DNA from: a virus
Virus record (IMG/VR): IMGVR_UViG_3300036770_007412
Location: 1-21,030 of that record
Length of the DNA: 21,030 nt
Strand: one strand, 5' to 3'
Notes under the pieces: generated by a model
The model's input: only the letters and a program-made list of their open reading frames with translations
Told to the model about the DNA's origin: nothing
Database searches by the model: none
Program-made: the position numbers and the translations under genes
Shown: one piece after another, positions 1-6,951 of the stretch
Numbering within the stretch: position 1 is the first letter of the stretch
How the letters are laid out: each line of letters begins with the position of its first letter

Positions 1-571
1 CACCAGTCTGGATACGAGTGGTACATACACTCCCAGGTCCAATACCGACTTTAACGATATCTGCTCCACGTAAAATTAACTCCTGTGTCATGTCTGCGGT
101 AACAACGTTACCGGCAATAATAGTATGTGTAGGATAAAGTCTGCGAACTTCAGCAACGAAATCGCCGAAGTGTTCACTGTAGCCGTTGGCAACATCAATA
201 CAGATAAAGTGAATTGATGGATTATCTTCTAGTATGCTAACTAGCTTATTCAAATCTCGTTCGCTAGTGCCAGTGCTTACAGCAAAATAATTGCCACCAA
301 TGCTGTCAGTTAATTTTGAGTATTCGTCACGCTCTAGTGTCTTTACTAGACAGGTAAACATCTTATGCTCGTATAGCGCACGAGCCATTGCAGAAGTGCC
401 AACACCATCCATGTTAGCAGCCATGATGGGGACGCCTGCCCATTCCCATCCTGAATGCTTGAACTTGTAAGTACGATTCAAATCGACTTCTTTACGGCTA
501 GATAATGTGCTACGCTTAGGTCTAATTAGAACATCCTTAAAATCTAATTTGATATCTTCTTCAATTCTCAT
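1..571 (-). CDS. guaC: GMP reductase, N-terminal part (runs off the window edge)
   Basis: GMP reductase converts GMP to IMP with NADPH and so links guanine and adenine nucleotide pools. About 190 residues are visible; the C-terminal part lies beyond base 1. The protein begins [20 protein letters not shown], and further motifs are [33 protein letters not shown] and [11 protein letters not shown]. The catalytic loop [17 protein letters not shown] carries the active-site Cys and lies at the window edge. These match my memory of the E. coli GuaC sequence much better than IMP dehydrogenase, and no CBS domain is inserted before the Cys loop. The start ATG (571-569) overlaps the TGA of the upstream exonuclease gene as ATGA, so translation is probably coupled. 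Whether the gene is intact cannot be seen here. Confidence 0.9.
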   Translation of the reverse strand, partial: MRIEEDIKLDFKDVLIRPKRSTLSSRKEVDLNRTYKFKHSGWEWAGVPIMAANMDGVGTSAMARALYEHKMFTCLVKTLERDEYSKLTDSIGGNYFAVSTGTSERDLNKLVSILEDNPSIHFICIDVANGYSEHFGDFVAEVRRLYPTHTIIAGNVVTADMTQELILRGADIVKVGIGPGSVCTTRIQTG

Positions 572-1149
572 CGTTGATTACCTAACGGAGTAAAAAATTT
601 ACCGTTAACGCTACTGGCTGTTCTTAGCGTACGGAAAACGTTTTGAACGCCCACTGCTTGATTCCAGGCATCTTCTAATGCATGATGTTTCAGTACTGGC
701 GGTCTTTTTGGATCGATACCGATATCAAATATCGTCCGAGTATCTCTAACCTGCCAAAAGTCCCAGGGACATTTTTTTTGTATTCTTTGAAATAAATTCT
801 CGCAGATCACGATATCAAAACTAGCGCCATGGCTCCAAACACGTTTGGCACCCCAGCAGAATTTATATAGATCGTCTAATGCTTTAGTGATATCGATTCT
901 GCCGTCTGGATCAAATGCTTCTTGTTGTGCTTCTGCACTTTGTTGCCCCCACCAATCTATAGTGCTCTGACTAACGGTGCAGCCTATACGATCACAACTG
1001 TCTATATCAACTTTAACGTAAAATTTTTGGCAGGTAGCTCGTGATAATTCGTCTCCAAACGGATCGAATTTAACCGCTCCAATAGTTAATACTGTAGCAG
1101 TAGGCAGTACGTCAAGGGTCTCTAAATCTATCATGATATCAGTATTCAT
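568..1149 (-). CDS. DEDDh-type 3'-5' exonuclease (Rv2179c/DexA-like)
   Basis: The 193-aa protein has the exonuclease motifs of the DnaQ-like RNase H fold: Exo I D8-x-E10 in IMIDLETL, Exo II D112 in [15 protein letters not shown], and Exo III H156-ALE-D160 in [10 protein letters not shown]. The spacing and the FDP and WW landmarks fit the Rv2179c-like (PF16473) family, which includes phage exonucleases similar in role to T4 DexA. It probably degrades single-stranded DNA or RNA during host takeover or repair; which substrate cannot be told. The stop overlaps the start of guaC (ATGA). No Shine-Dalgarno is visible before the ATG, and a TATAAT hexamer ends 6 nt upstream, so this mRNA may be leaderless if that promoter is real. 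Confidence 0.85.
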   Translation of the reverse strand: MNTDIMIDLETLDVLPTATVLTIGAVKFDPFGDELSRATCQKFYVKVDIDSCDRIGCTVSQSTIDWWGQQSAEAQQEAFDPDGRIDITKALDDLYKFCWGAKRVWSHGASFDIVICENLFQRIQKKCPWDFWQVRDTRTIFDIGIDPKRPPVLKHHALEDAWNQAVGVQNVFRTLRTASSVNGKFFTPLGNQR

Positions 1150-1155
1150 GATATT

Positions 1156-1184
1156 ATTATACTATCTTAATTGGGTAATTAAAA
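1156..1184 (-). promoter_or_regulatory. Possible sigma70-like promoter before the exonuclease gene
   Basis: A perfect -10 hexamer TATAAT (1161-1156) lies 17 nt downstream of a weak -35 match, TTTTAA (1184-1179). The predicted start of transcription would fall at about the ATG at 1149. An AT-rich inverted repeat (TTAATT/AATTAA around 1167-1182) overlaps the spacer. The AT-rich setting makes chance matches likely. Confidence 0.35.
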
Positions 1185-1188
1185 GTGT

Positions 1189-1428
1189 TTAAAAGTATTT
1201 TGGTGGCAATAAACTTTCCCGAACCTTCTTTTGCCATCTTGCTTTGGCAGCTGCCCTAGCTCGCTTTCTTTCCATGCTCGGTGTTTCGTATTGTTCCTTT
1301 TGGCGGAGAACTTCTAGAACGCCACTGTCTTCTACTTTCTTTTTGAATCGTTTCAACGCTTGATTAATGTTTTCATTCTCTCTTACATTTACGCATCGGC
1401 CATTGATCTTGTTTTGATTATCTTTCAT
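1189..1428 (-). CDS. rpsU: Ribosomal protein bS21 (phage-encoded)
   Basis: The 79-aa basic protein carries the bS21 signature: CVNVRENENINQALKRFKKK, then VEDSGVLEVLRQKEQYETPS, then ERKRARAAAKARWQKK. bS21 is a small-subunit protein near the mRNA exit/anti-Shine-Dalgarno region that assists initiation. Phage copies of bS21 are known, for example in pelagiphages, and are thought to replace or supplement the host protein on ribosomes. The N-terminal ~12 residues (MKDNQNKINGR) precede the usual start of the fold. The gene follows the 123-aa unknown gene by 3 nt and is probably on the same mRNA. It lies between genes of phage character, so host contamination is unlikely. Confidence 0.9.
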   Translation of the reverse strand: MKDNQNKINGRCVNVRENENINQALKRFKKKVEDSGVLEVLRQKEQYETPSMERKRARAAAKARWQKKVRESLLPPKYF

Positions 1429-1431
1429 AGT

Positions 1432-1803
1432 TTATTCCATTAAGGTAAAAATTTTCTCCAGGTCTTCAACTGTCTGTATTATATTATTATTTGCAAGATT
1501 TAAATCTTTTAAATTACCAAAATAGTGCGTTTTGGTAAAAGCTGACAAATATGCCACGATCGATTGATGTTCAGATTCGGCATTCATAATTATGATTTTG
1601 GATTTATGTTTTTTATCTAGCAACCATTCTATAGATTGTGATGGCTTCCATATATAAAAAACTATAGGAGTGATTGAGTTAGATTTGGTAACTAATGAAG
1701 ATATTAAATTGGTATGTTCTGTAGTTAGATCCGCCAACAAAATCCTAACAGCATCAAAACTCACATCATCTGGGGGAGTTACCAGTGTTACTCTATTTGT
1801 CAT
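1432..1803 (-). CDS. Conserved-looking phage protein of unknown function (123 aa)
   Basis: I do not recognise a named family. The protein begins MTNRVTLVTPPDDVSFDAVRILLADL and alternates hydrophobic strands (VTLVTPP, PIVFYIW, SKIIIMNAES) with helices, as in a small Rossmann-like or receiver-like alpha/beta fold, but no catalytic motif is visible. The segment WLLDKKHKSKIIIMNAE and a following HYFGNLKDLN look conserved in style. The gene sits 3 nt upstream of bS21 and overlaps a possible 25-aa ORF upstream of it. Coding is supported by length, tight packing and codon pattern; function is unknown. Confidence 0.7.
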   Translation of the reverse strand: MTNRVTLVTPPDDVSFDAVRILLADLTTEHTNLISSLVTKSNSITPIVFYIWKPSQSIEWLLDKKHKSKIIIMNAESEHQSIVAYLSAFTKTHYFGNLKDLNLANNNIIQTVEDLEKIFTLME

Positions 1804-1870
1804 CTTTCTTGGATTTTAATCTTTTCCAAAGTGTAGAATGATTTTGTTCTTCATTCTGTTTATATATCAC
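1793..1870 (-). CDS. Possible 25-aa ORF with GTG start, translationally coupled
   Basis: A GTG at 1870-1868 overlaps the TGA of the large membrane-protein gene as GTGA. The frame runs 25 codons (VIYKQNEEQNHSTLWKRLKS...) to a TAG at 1795-1793, inside the start of the next gene. The product is polar and Lys-rich at its C-terminus. Support is the overlap at both ends, which fits the style of the locus, and a GGAG just upstream, though only 2 nt from the GTG. It could also be only the spacer between two genes. Confidence 0.35.
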   Translation of the reverse strand: MIYKQNEEQNHSTLWKRLKSKKDDK

Positions 1871-3213
1871 TTCTCCAGAGACTTCTTGATCTGATCTTGA
1901 CCCTGTCTCTCCATCCAAGTCACTGTATCTTTTTTTTTGGTTTCTTCTTGTTTTTCAATTTGCTCTTGTGCCCATCTTACAGCTTCTTCGGCTGCTTCAT
2001 CTTGAAAGTCCGCTTGAGGTCTTAGATATTGATCAGACTCCCATGGAAGAACTTTAATTAGTCCTTTTTTCAGCAGGTCTCGTTGATGCTTCAAACTGTC
2101 GTTTGGATGATCGGCTTTCCATGATGACATAGCAGTTTTAATAGATCTTGATTGTTCTTCTTCTAATATAACTTCATCATCGTCTCTTTTAAGATCCTCT
2201 ACAGGTTCTGGGTCGATCGTTTCGGTTGACGTCGGTTCGGCAAGAACGGAATTTTTCAGTTCTTCTTCTAGAAGATCTAGATCCTGCTCTTTATCTATTT
2301 CTGCGATTTTTTGATTACATTCTTCGACTAGATCTGTTTCAACAACTTCTTCTGGTTCTTGAATCGGTGACTCGACAGGTTGTAAAACACTTTGGGTTTG
2401 TTCTTCTTTGCGCTTTGCTCGATCTTCTCTAGCCCATTGAAAGCTCATCTGGCTGGCTAATAATAAAAGCACAGCCAACGGATCAAATACAAAAACGATC
2501 GTGATGATGACCCAGGTTACTGCTTTTTCTAAAAGGTTAGTATCCGCGCTGTCGCCGTAGATCAATTTAGCAATATACTTGATCGGACCAACTTCGGCCT
2601 CGACTTTCCTCTGCTCGGCAGCAATCGGTGCCTTCTTCTGTTGTAGTTCTAAAATTTTAGCTTGAGCAGTTTCTATCTGTGCGGTCAGCGCGGCTCTATC
2701 TCTGGCTTGGCTTCTTCTAATAGATAAGGCTCGTTCTGCAGGATTCTCTATTCTAACGGATCCATCGGCACTTCTAAGCTCTCTGCCTTGCCCGGCGCTG
2801 ATACCGGTGACCACATCATCCATTTGTTTGATCAGGCTTTGGGCATTGGAGATATTTTCTCGTTCAATTTTTATCTGTTCGTCTATGAGATAGACTTGGG
2901 ATTGAACATCACCCGAAACGAGAGCTTGATCAGTGTGTGCTTTGCTGAGAAAGCCGAATATACCCATACTGGTGATCAGCATCAGCACAACGACTGCTAC
3001 CAGCATATAGGATTTTAATAAAAAAGGAGCGCGATACCAGTTGGCTTTTAACCACCAAGCCGACACCAATTTAGAAACTTCTAATATCGCCCCCATGAGC
3101 ACGATAGGTAAAAAGGCCGCTGAAAATATCGCAGCCAATCCTATCACAGAATAATAAATGGCCACAGCCGAGATAGCTAGGCCAGTTAATAGTGTTAGAA
3201 GTGCTAGAACCAT
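1867..3213 (-). CDS. Large membrane protein with coiled coil, unknown function
   Basis: The 448-aa protein has about four hydrophobic segments: roughly residues 5-30, 32-48, 70-90 (MLVAVVVLMLITSMGIFGFL) and 232-254 (TWVIITIVFVFDPLAVLLLL). Between the third and fourth lies a charged, heptad-rich region of about 130 residues (QVYLIDEQIKIERENI, then QIETAQAKILELQQKK) that should form a coiled coil. After the last segment comes a long acidic, low-complexity tail rich in Glu, and a C-terminal KSLEK. The layout suggests an inner-membrane protein with a cytoplasmic tail. I know of no function. The start ATG at 3213 has no Shine-Dalgarno and lies just after an 11-bp hairpin. Confidence 0.8.
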   Translation of the reverse strand: MVLALLTLLTGLAISAVAIYYSVIGLAAIFSAAFLPIVLMGAILEVSKLVSAWWLKANWYRAPFLLKSYMLVAVVVLMLITSMGIFGFLSKAHTDQALVSGDVQSQVYLIDEQIKIERENISNAQSLIKQMDDVVTGISAGQGRELRSADGSVRIENPAERALSIRRSQARDRAALTAQIETAQAKILELQQKKAPIAAEQRKVEAEVGPIKYIAKLIYGDSADTNLLEKAVTWVIITIVFVFDPLAVLLLLASQMSFQWAREDRAKRKEEQTQSVLQPVESPIQEPEEVVETDLVEECNQKIAEIDKEQDLDLLEEELKNSVLAEPTSTETIDPEPVEDLKRDDDEVILEEEQSRSIKTAMSSWKADHPNDSLKHQRDLLKKGLIKVLPWESDQYLRPQADFQDEAAEEAVRWAQEQIEKQEETKKKDTVTWMERQGQDQIKKSLEK

Positions 3214-3221
3214 AATTAATA

Positions 3222-3249
3222 TTTATTGGCCCGTCCATGGGCCAATAAA
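3222..3249 (-). repeat. Perfect 11-bp inverted repeat between two genes
   Basis: TTTATTGGCCC (3222-3232) and GGGCCAATAAA (3239-3249) are exact reverse complements with a 6-nt loop. The hairpin lies 15 nt after the lipoprotein stop and 8 nt before the start of the large membrane-protein gene. No U-run follows on the minus strand, so it is not a standard terminator. It could stabilise the upstream 3' end or affect translation of the next gene. Confidence 0.7.
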
Positions 3250-3264
3250 GTATAGTTTAAACTT

Positions 3265-3951
3265 TTACCGTTGAGGAACAGGTTGATCCCCTAGTAATCG
3301 GTTAGGAGCCGGTGTTTGAAGGTTTTGCCGTTCTGCGTTATCAAGCTCTTGTAGCTCTTGTCGCTCTCCGGTCAACATCTGTCGACTGAGGGTGGCATCA
3401 AGTTGTTGCTTCAATACTTGATTAGTTTCGCCTAATGGCAAAGTGACTAACGCATATACACGATAATAACCGTTCTCTTCTAGTCGGATGACTACATCAC
3501 GTAACTCTGTACCTGTAAAGTCTACATTGGTTACGATTTTCTTAGTCAAAGAATTACTAGACTCTATAACATTAGTACCGGCTTCGGTCCTAAAAATCTT
3601 AGTCTGTTTGCTGACTTTGCCGCCGACCGCCTCTGCAATTTTTCCCTGAGCGTCTGTCAATGCTTTTTCTTTTGCCATTGACAAATCTCGGCTACGAGCA
3701 GTTCCTGTGCCGAAGATGTAACCTTCTTGGATCGGTGGCTTAAGATACCAAATTGGAACTTGTTTAACAACTGCGGCGGTGGCTTGATCGATAGGCTTAT
3801 CGCTGGCTGCGCGAACCTTGTCTGGTTCAACCACTGCCTCCATCTTTTGTCCTAACTTTAATACTGGGTCCTTGTCTGCGAACGGATTGATCGAAGAACA
3901 ACCGGTCAACAAACAAACTACAGTCATCGTGATAACGGGTCGAGTATTCAT
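3265..3951 (-). CDS. LPP20-like lipoprotein
   Basis: From the ATG at 3951 the protein is 228 aa. It starts with a short signal peptide, MNTRPVITMTVVCLLTGC, where LLTGC is a lipobox, so Cys18 would be lipidated after signal peptidase II cleavage. The mature part contains PIWYLKPPIQEGYIFGTGTA, KALTDAQGKIAEAVGGKVS and a YRVYALVTLPLG strand, the pattern of the LPP20 family (PF02169) of outer-membrane-associated lipoproteins. The ATG at 3951 is chosen over that at 3978 because it gives a compact signal peptide and has AGG upstream. A consensus sigma70 promoter precedes it. A phage lipoprotein could act at the envelope, for example in lysis or superinfection exclusion, but this is inference. Confidence 0.75.
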   Translation of the reverse strand: MNTRPVITMTVVCLLTGCSSINPFADKDPVLKLGQKMEAVVEPDKVRAASDKPIDQATAAVVKQVPIWYLKPPIQEGYIFGTGTARSRDLSMAKEKALTDAQGKIAEAVGGKVSKQTKIFRTEAGTNVIESSNSLTKKIVTNVDFTGTELRDVVIRLEENGYYRVYALVTLPLGETNQVLKQQLDATLSRQMLTGERQELQELDNAERQNLQTPAPNRLLGDQPVPQR

Positions 3952-3984
3952 GTGTTTCTGCCTGTGTGTAAAGTTCATAAGTTA

Positions 3985-4013
3985 ATAGTACGATAGTTTG
4001 ATTGATATGTCAA
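3985..4013 (-). promoter_or_regulatory. Sigma70-type promoter for the lipoprotein gene
   Basis: A perfect -35 TTGACA (4013-4008) is followed by a 17-nt spacer and a -10-like TACTAT (3990-3985) on the minus strand, about 35 nt before the lipoprotein ATG at 3951. The -35 box overlaps a 7-bp inverted repeat (AGTTTGA/TCAAACT, 3995-4016). This would be read by the host polymerase without phage factors. Confidence 0.6.
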
Positions 4014-4028
4014 ACTGTATTTTGCCAA

Positions 4029-4346
4029 TCACTTAAAGAAAATCAAAATCATCATTACTGCCTGTAACATAAAACCCAGGCCGATAGTGATAAGGTTCAA
4101 CATGTCTTTTTGAATGGCTGCTCTGGTGAACAACAAGATCAATCCACTCCACACCATTAAGATCACATCTACGGGAGGAGGATTATCTGTAAGTCCAGTC
4201 ATCATCGCTATCAATCCGGGCAAGGTCGCTCCATGCAAAAATAGTATGGCTACCCAACCCAAAGTGTCAGCTGATAATTTAGAAAACTTTTCGATAAAAA
4301 ATGATTTTACTTTTTCGGTCACGTTAGATCCCTGCAAGTTTGGCAT
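4029..4346 (-). CDS. Small three-TM membrane protein, candidate holin
   Basis: From the ATG at 4346 the protein is 105 aa. It has an amphipathic N-terminus (MPNLQGSNVTEKVKSFFIEK) and three hydrophobic segments at about residues 27-47, 57-72 and 83-103 (LNLITIGLGFMLQAVMMILIFF). Size and topology fit a class I holin, and its start lies 23 nt inside the end of the cell-wall hydrolase gene, the classic lysis-cassette arrangement. No holin family signature is recognised, so the role rests on context. The upstream ATG at 4385 would add 13 residues but lacks a ribosome site; AAAGG precedes the ATG at 4346. Confidence 0.65.
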   Translation of the reverse strand: MPNLQGSNVTEKVKSFFIEKFSKLSADTLGWVAILFLHGATLPGLIAMMTGLTDNPPPVDVILMVWSGLILLFTRAAIQKDMLNLITIGLGFMLQAVMMILIFFK

Positions 4347-4890
4347 GATCGCCGCCTTTCTCTTTATAGAAGATATGAGTTCCAATTTTACCTATCCTTT
4401 CAAGCCTCCATCGAGGATTGACATAGTCGGCATGATAATATAATGCATCTTTTAGACCGTCAAGCCTAAACCCTTCGATCATAACCTTTTTGGCAACTTC
4501 ATAGCTTTCGTCATAGGCTTTTTGGTTGACCGGACGATTTCTATGAGCGGAATCGCAGTACCAAGAAAATTGACATACCACTTTGCTCATCACTGCGGAC
4601 TTCTGATATACTACACCGCAGACACTTTTAGGAAAGTCTGGATGTTCTACCCTATTCATAGTCACTTGCGCTACCGCAATTCTGCCTTCGATCGGTTCGT
4701 ATCCAGCTTCTCTGTAGATATTGATGGTCATACAGTCAAGCTCTTTTTTTAATTGAGCCACAGTCATAGTCTGGATGTAATCGTTATCTTTAGGCGTGTT
4801 ATATTTGAATAGGAATACGAAATTGGCTACAGTAATGAAAACTAAAAAGCCTGTTAACAAAGACGACAGGCGGATTGAAAAATTACCCAT
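4324..4890 (-). CDS. SleB-type cell-wall hydrolase (endolysin candidate)
   Basis: The 188-aa protein (start chosen at 4890 because AAAGGAG lies 5 nt upstream) has one N-terminal hydrophobic segment at residues 8-28 and then a SleB/CwlJ-type hydrolase domain (PF07486). Visible motifs are YREAGYEPIEGRIAVAQVTMNRV, with Glu61 as the likely catalytic acid, HPDFPKSVCGVVYQ, VCQFSWYCD, and a C-terminal ALYYHADYVNPRW...IGTHIFY. Family members cleave peptidoglycan as lytic transglycosylases or amidases. The N-terminal segment suggests a signal anchor, so export may be by the host Sec system, as for SAR endolysins. The neighbouring candidate holin overlaps its 3' end. Most T4-like phages use other lysozymes, so this is a notable alternative. 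Confidence 0.85.
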   Translation of the reverse strand: MGNFSIRLSSLLTGFLVFITVANFVFLFKYNTPKDNDYIQTMTVAQLKKELDCMTINIYREAGYEPIEGRIAVAQVTMNRVEHPDFPKSVCGVVYQKSAVMSKVVCQFSWYCDSAHRNRPVNQKAYDESYEVAKKVMIEGFRLDGLKDALYYHADYVNPRWRLERIGKIGTHIFYKEKGGDHAKLAGI

Positions 4891-4947
4891 AAATTCTCCT
4901 TTCATTTGGTGTGGTTTTGTGCCACCTTACACTACAGGAAACCGTTT

Positions 4948-4975
4948 ATTATATACCAAAAAAATCCATTTTCAC
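4948..4975 (-). promoter_or_regulatory. Sigma70-like promoter before the hydrolase gene
   Basis: A perfect -10 TATAAT (4953-4948) lies 16 nt downstream of GTGAAA (4975-4970; 4 of 6 matches to TTGACA). The start of transcription would lie about 50 nt before the hydrolase ATG at 4890. A run of seven T in the spacer could aid bending. Confidence 0.5.
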
Positions 4976-4991
4976 CCGATATTCACACTGA

Positions 4992-5054
4992 TTATCGTCG
5001 CATTTTGGAAATTTCTACATCCTGTTCAGCAAGTTCTTTAATTCGTTTGTTCAT
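4992..5054 (-). CDS. 20-aa micro-ORF, translationally coupled
   Basis: The ATG (5054-5052) overlaps the TGA of the 72-aa gene as ATGA, and the frame reads MNKRIKELAEQDVEISKMRR then TAA. The amphipathic helix MNKRIKELAEQ is of a type I recall at the start of small proteins in marine T4-like phages. It is too short for most gene callers. The exact ATGA coupling, repeated at many junctions in this window, is the main support. Confidence 0.5.
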   Translation of the reverse strand: MNKRIKELAEQDVEISKMRR

Positions 5055-5269
5055 TTGATATCTACCCTCTCACCGAGCAATGCAACCAACTCATCAAAAT
5101 CACCCACAACATCAAGATCATTGACTACTAGGCTAACAGTGCCTACTTGTGTGCGAACCAATTTGATTTCGCTTTCACGAATAGCATACTTGCGTGGACT
5201 AGCAGCACCGCGAAATGAGTTTCCTGCACTTCGTTTGCTTTCAGTGAATACAAAAATTCGCTCACTCAT
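5051..5269 (-). CDS. Small unknown protein (72 aa)
   Basis: The protein starts MSERIFVFTESKRSAGNSFRGAASPRKYAIRESE and continues with strands KLVRTQVGTVSLVVNDLDVV and an acidic DFDELVALLGERVDIK. No family is recognised. The start overlaps the previous stop as TAATG, and the stop overlaps the 20-aa ORF as ATGA, so it is the middle gene of a coupled trio (5688 to 4992). Confidence 0.65.
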   Translation of the reverse strand: MSERIFVFTESKRSAGNSFRGAASPRKYAIRESEIKLVRTQVGTVSLVVNDLDVVGDFDELVALLGERVDIK

Positions 5270-5688
5270 TACCCACGCCTCATGCGACTGATTTCCTTCA
5301 TCTGCTCTTCGTCAATAACCGGAACAGCATTACTCTTGTGCATGGTTGCAATACCCTTGACAAGAGTACCAGTATACTTCTGAGGTTCCTTTTTAGCACA
5401 AGAATCCGGACCACCCATGGTCATGAGGCTAGGATAATTGGGAGTGGTTCGGATGTACCTTGGTTGGGATACAAGAGGTTTGAATTCTTGCTTTTGATAC
5501 TTACCGTTACCGAATACCCATTCTAGATATTCGTCAAATGACAGTTTTCTAATACCGGCTGATTTCAGTTTACGGTTGTGAGCCTGCCATTCTAATTGCA
5601 ATTCTTCTTGCTTTCTTTTTGTAAGTTTGGTTTTGTTTTTACGATAGCTGGTTGTGGTCAGCCATGGTCCAACTAAATGCATCGACAT
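5269..5688 (-). CDS. Basic unknown phage protein (139 aa)
   Basis: The protein begins MSMHLVGPWLTTTSYRKNKTK, has a Lys/Arg-rich helix (KLTKRKQEELQLEWQAHNRK), a central FDEYLEWVFGNG, and a tail with TGTLVKGIATMHKSNAVPVI. I recall this general layout from marine T4-like phages, always without a function. Start chosen from GGAGA 5 nt upstream of the ATG at 5688. A hairpin terminator separates it from ahpD upstream, so either read-through or an unseen promoter must drive it. Confidence 0.7.
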   Translation of the reverse strand: MSMHLVGPWLTTTSYRKNKTKLTKRKQEELQLEWQAHNRKLKSAGIRKLSFDEYLEWVFGNGKYQKQEFKPLVSQPRYIRTTPNYPSLMTMGGPDSCAKKEPQKYTGTLVKGIATMHKSNAVPVIDEEQMKEISRMRRG

Positions 5689-5698
5689 AACATCTCCA

Positions 5699-5736
5699 AA
5701 AAGTTCTCATACAGTACTAATTGTATGAGAACTTTT
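5699..5736 (-). terminator. Rho-independent terminator of the ahpC-ahpD unit
   Basis: On the minus strand a perfect 15-bp stem, AAAAGTTCTCATACA with TGTATGAGAACTTTT, encloses an 8-nt loop, and five T in a row (the last four of them in the stem) end it. It starts 8 nt after the ahpD stop. The sequence is symmetrical enough to form the stem on either strand. Confidence 0.8.
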
Positions 5737-5744
5737 GGTATTTG

Positions 5745-6257
5745 TCAACTGTTTAGGACTTTAGCTACAGAATTGATAACCGAAGCGATTCTTCCGATAT
5801 CTCTCAATTGGTCTACACTATAACCTTCTTGTTTTAGTGTATCGAAATGAGCTTTAACACAAAAATGGCACTTGCCTACTATGCTAGATGCTAGGCTATA
5901 AGCTTCAAAACGAGCTTTGGTGGTGCCACCGTGGGTAGCGATAGCATTCATTCTTAATTGTGGAGGAATACCATCTAATGCACCGCCTACCATTTCTACG
6001 TAGGGATACCAAACATTGTTTTGAGCCATCAGACTCGCTGCTGTCATAGCTGCATCTCTTTCTACAGCATCTTCCATAGAAGAAAGGATTACAGATACTA
6101 ACTTTCCATTGCCTGTTGCCATAGCCGCAGCCAAAGCACAACCTTCGGCCTCAGCCACCGGTAAGCTGCTACGCTTCATGACTCCATCGATGTTTAACTT
6201 GGCATCTTTAGCGTAATCAGGCAATGCTTCCTTGATTGTTTCTACCCACTGTGTCAT
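5745..6257 (-). CDS. ahpD: AhpD-type alkyl hydroperoxidase/reductase
   Basis: The 170-aa helical protein matches carboxymuconolactone-decarboxylase-fold AhpD. The active site reads E118 in FEAYSLASSIVGKCHFCVKAH, with C130-x-x-C133 and H137, the proton-relay layout and numbering of Mycobacterium tuberculosis AhpD as I recall it; there the Cys pair encloses Ser-His, here His-Phe. In that system AhpD reduces oxidised AhpC, itself fed by lipoamide and dihydrolipoamide acyltransferase. The gene begins 10 nt after ahpC with AAGGAG before its ATG and ends just before a strong terminator, so the two form a closed two-gene unit. A full AhpD in a phage genome is unusual. Confidence 0.92.
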   Translation of the reverse strand: MTQWVETIKEALPDYAKDAKLNIDGVMKRSSLPVAEAEGCALAAAMATGNGKLVSVILSSMEDAVERDAAMTAASLMAQNNVWYPYVEMVGGALDGIPPQLRMNAIATHGGTTKARFEAYSLASSIVGKCHFCVKAHFDTLKQEGYSVDQLRDIGRIASVINSVAKVLNS

Positions 6258-6267
6258 CGCGTTCTCC

Positions 6268-6813
6268 TTAGACCTTAAGAGTTTCGCCGCCTACAGTGCG
6301 GTTGCAGGCACAGAGTTCGCCAGTCTGTAGCGCATCAAGAACACGCAGAGTTTCTTCTGGGCTGCGGCCGACGTCCAGGTTGTTTACAGTAACGTGCTGG
6401 ATAACGTTCTCTGGGTCAACGATGAATGTGGCACGGAGTGCAGCGCCTGCTGGGGCGTAAAATACACCCAATTGCTCAATTAGACTAAGTTCGCCTCTTT
6501 GAGTGTCAGCGAATTGTGTGTGAGTTACCTTCTTTAGGTCCTCGTGGGCATTTTGCCATGCTACTTTACAAAACTCGTTGTCAGTGCTACCAGTTAATAA
6601 TACAGCGTCGCGGTCGGCAAAATCGCTGGCTAGCTTATCATATGCAACGATTTCAGTTGGGCATACGAAAGTAAAGTCTTTCGGATAATATACGATAACT
6701 TTCCACTTGCCTTCAAAAGACTTTTCAGTAACATCAAAAAAAGCATCTGAAGGCTGTCCGGGACGGACTCCGGTAACTACGAACGGTTCGAGCTTATCAC
6801 CTACGGTTTTCAT
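6268..6813 (-). CDS. ahpC: AhpC peroxiredoxin
   Basis: The 181-aa protein is a 2-Cys peroxiredoxin that reduces hydrogen peroxide and organic hydroperoxides. The peroxidatic motif P44-KDFT-FV-C51 (PxxxTxxC) and R127 in AALRATFIVDP are intact. The C-terminal GELCACNRT puts C168 and C170 as resolving Cys, the CxC form seen in the actinobacterial AhpC that works with AhpD rather than AhpF. This agrees with ahpD as the next gene. A good ribosome site (AAAGGAG) precedes the ATG. A sigma70-like promoter lies about 130 nt upstream, and the long leader holds a short inverted repeat. The likely role is to protect replication and the radical-bearing NrdB from peroxide in infected cells. Confidence 0.95.
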   Translation of the reverse strand: MKTVGDKLEPFVVTGVRPGQPSDAFFDVTEKSFEGKWKVIVYYPKDFTFVCPTEIVAYDKLASDFADRDAVLLTGSTDNEFCKVAWQNAHEDLKKVTHTQFADTQRGELSLIEQLGVFYAPAGAALRATFIVDPENVIQHVTVNNLDVGRSPEETLRVLDALQTGELCACNRTVGGETLKV

Positions 6814-6902
6814 TATTTTCTCCTTTGTGTGTGTTGAAAACTAATTGTACATTTATTTAATCTATAGATCTACTGTTTTTAATAGATTTTTTATATTTTG
6901 TT

Positions 6903-6919
6903 CCTATTAGGTTAATAGG
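6903..6919. repeat. Inverted repeat in the ahpC leader
   Basis: CCTATTA and TAATAGG form a perfect 7-bp inverted repeat with a 3-nt centre, about 30 nt downstream of the predicted start of transcription and 90 nt before ahpC. It could be an operator or an mRNA hairpin. It does not resemble an OxyR site that I can recognise. A second small palindrome, ATCTATAGAT, lies at 6860-6869. Nothing else is seen in the leader 6814-6950. Confidence 0.5.
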
Positions 6920-6951
6920 TAAAACAAATTAAACAATGTTTGTACAGGACA

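Noticed and set aside
2226-3018. Plus-strand open frames (68 and 76 aa) opposite the large membrane-protein gene
   Set aside because: They lie antisense to a well-supported gene and have no ribosome site or context; every supported gene in the window is on the minus strand.
3220-3227. AATAAATA late-promoter-like box before the large membrane protein
   Set aside because: It lies only 7 nt from the ATG, too close for transcription to start before the gene, and it overlaps the arm of the 11-bp hairpin.
3995-4016. Inverted repeat AGTTTGA/TCAAACT as a terminator of the candidate holin gene
   Set aside because: No U-run follows the stem, and the same bases make up a consensus -35 box and spacer, which explains them better.
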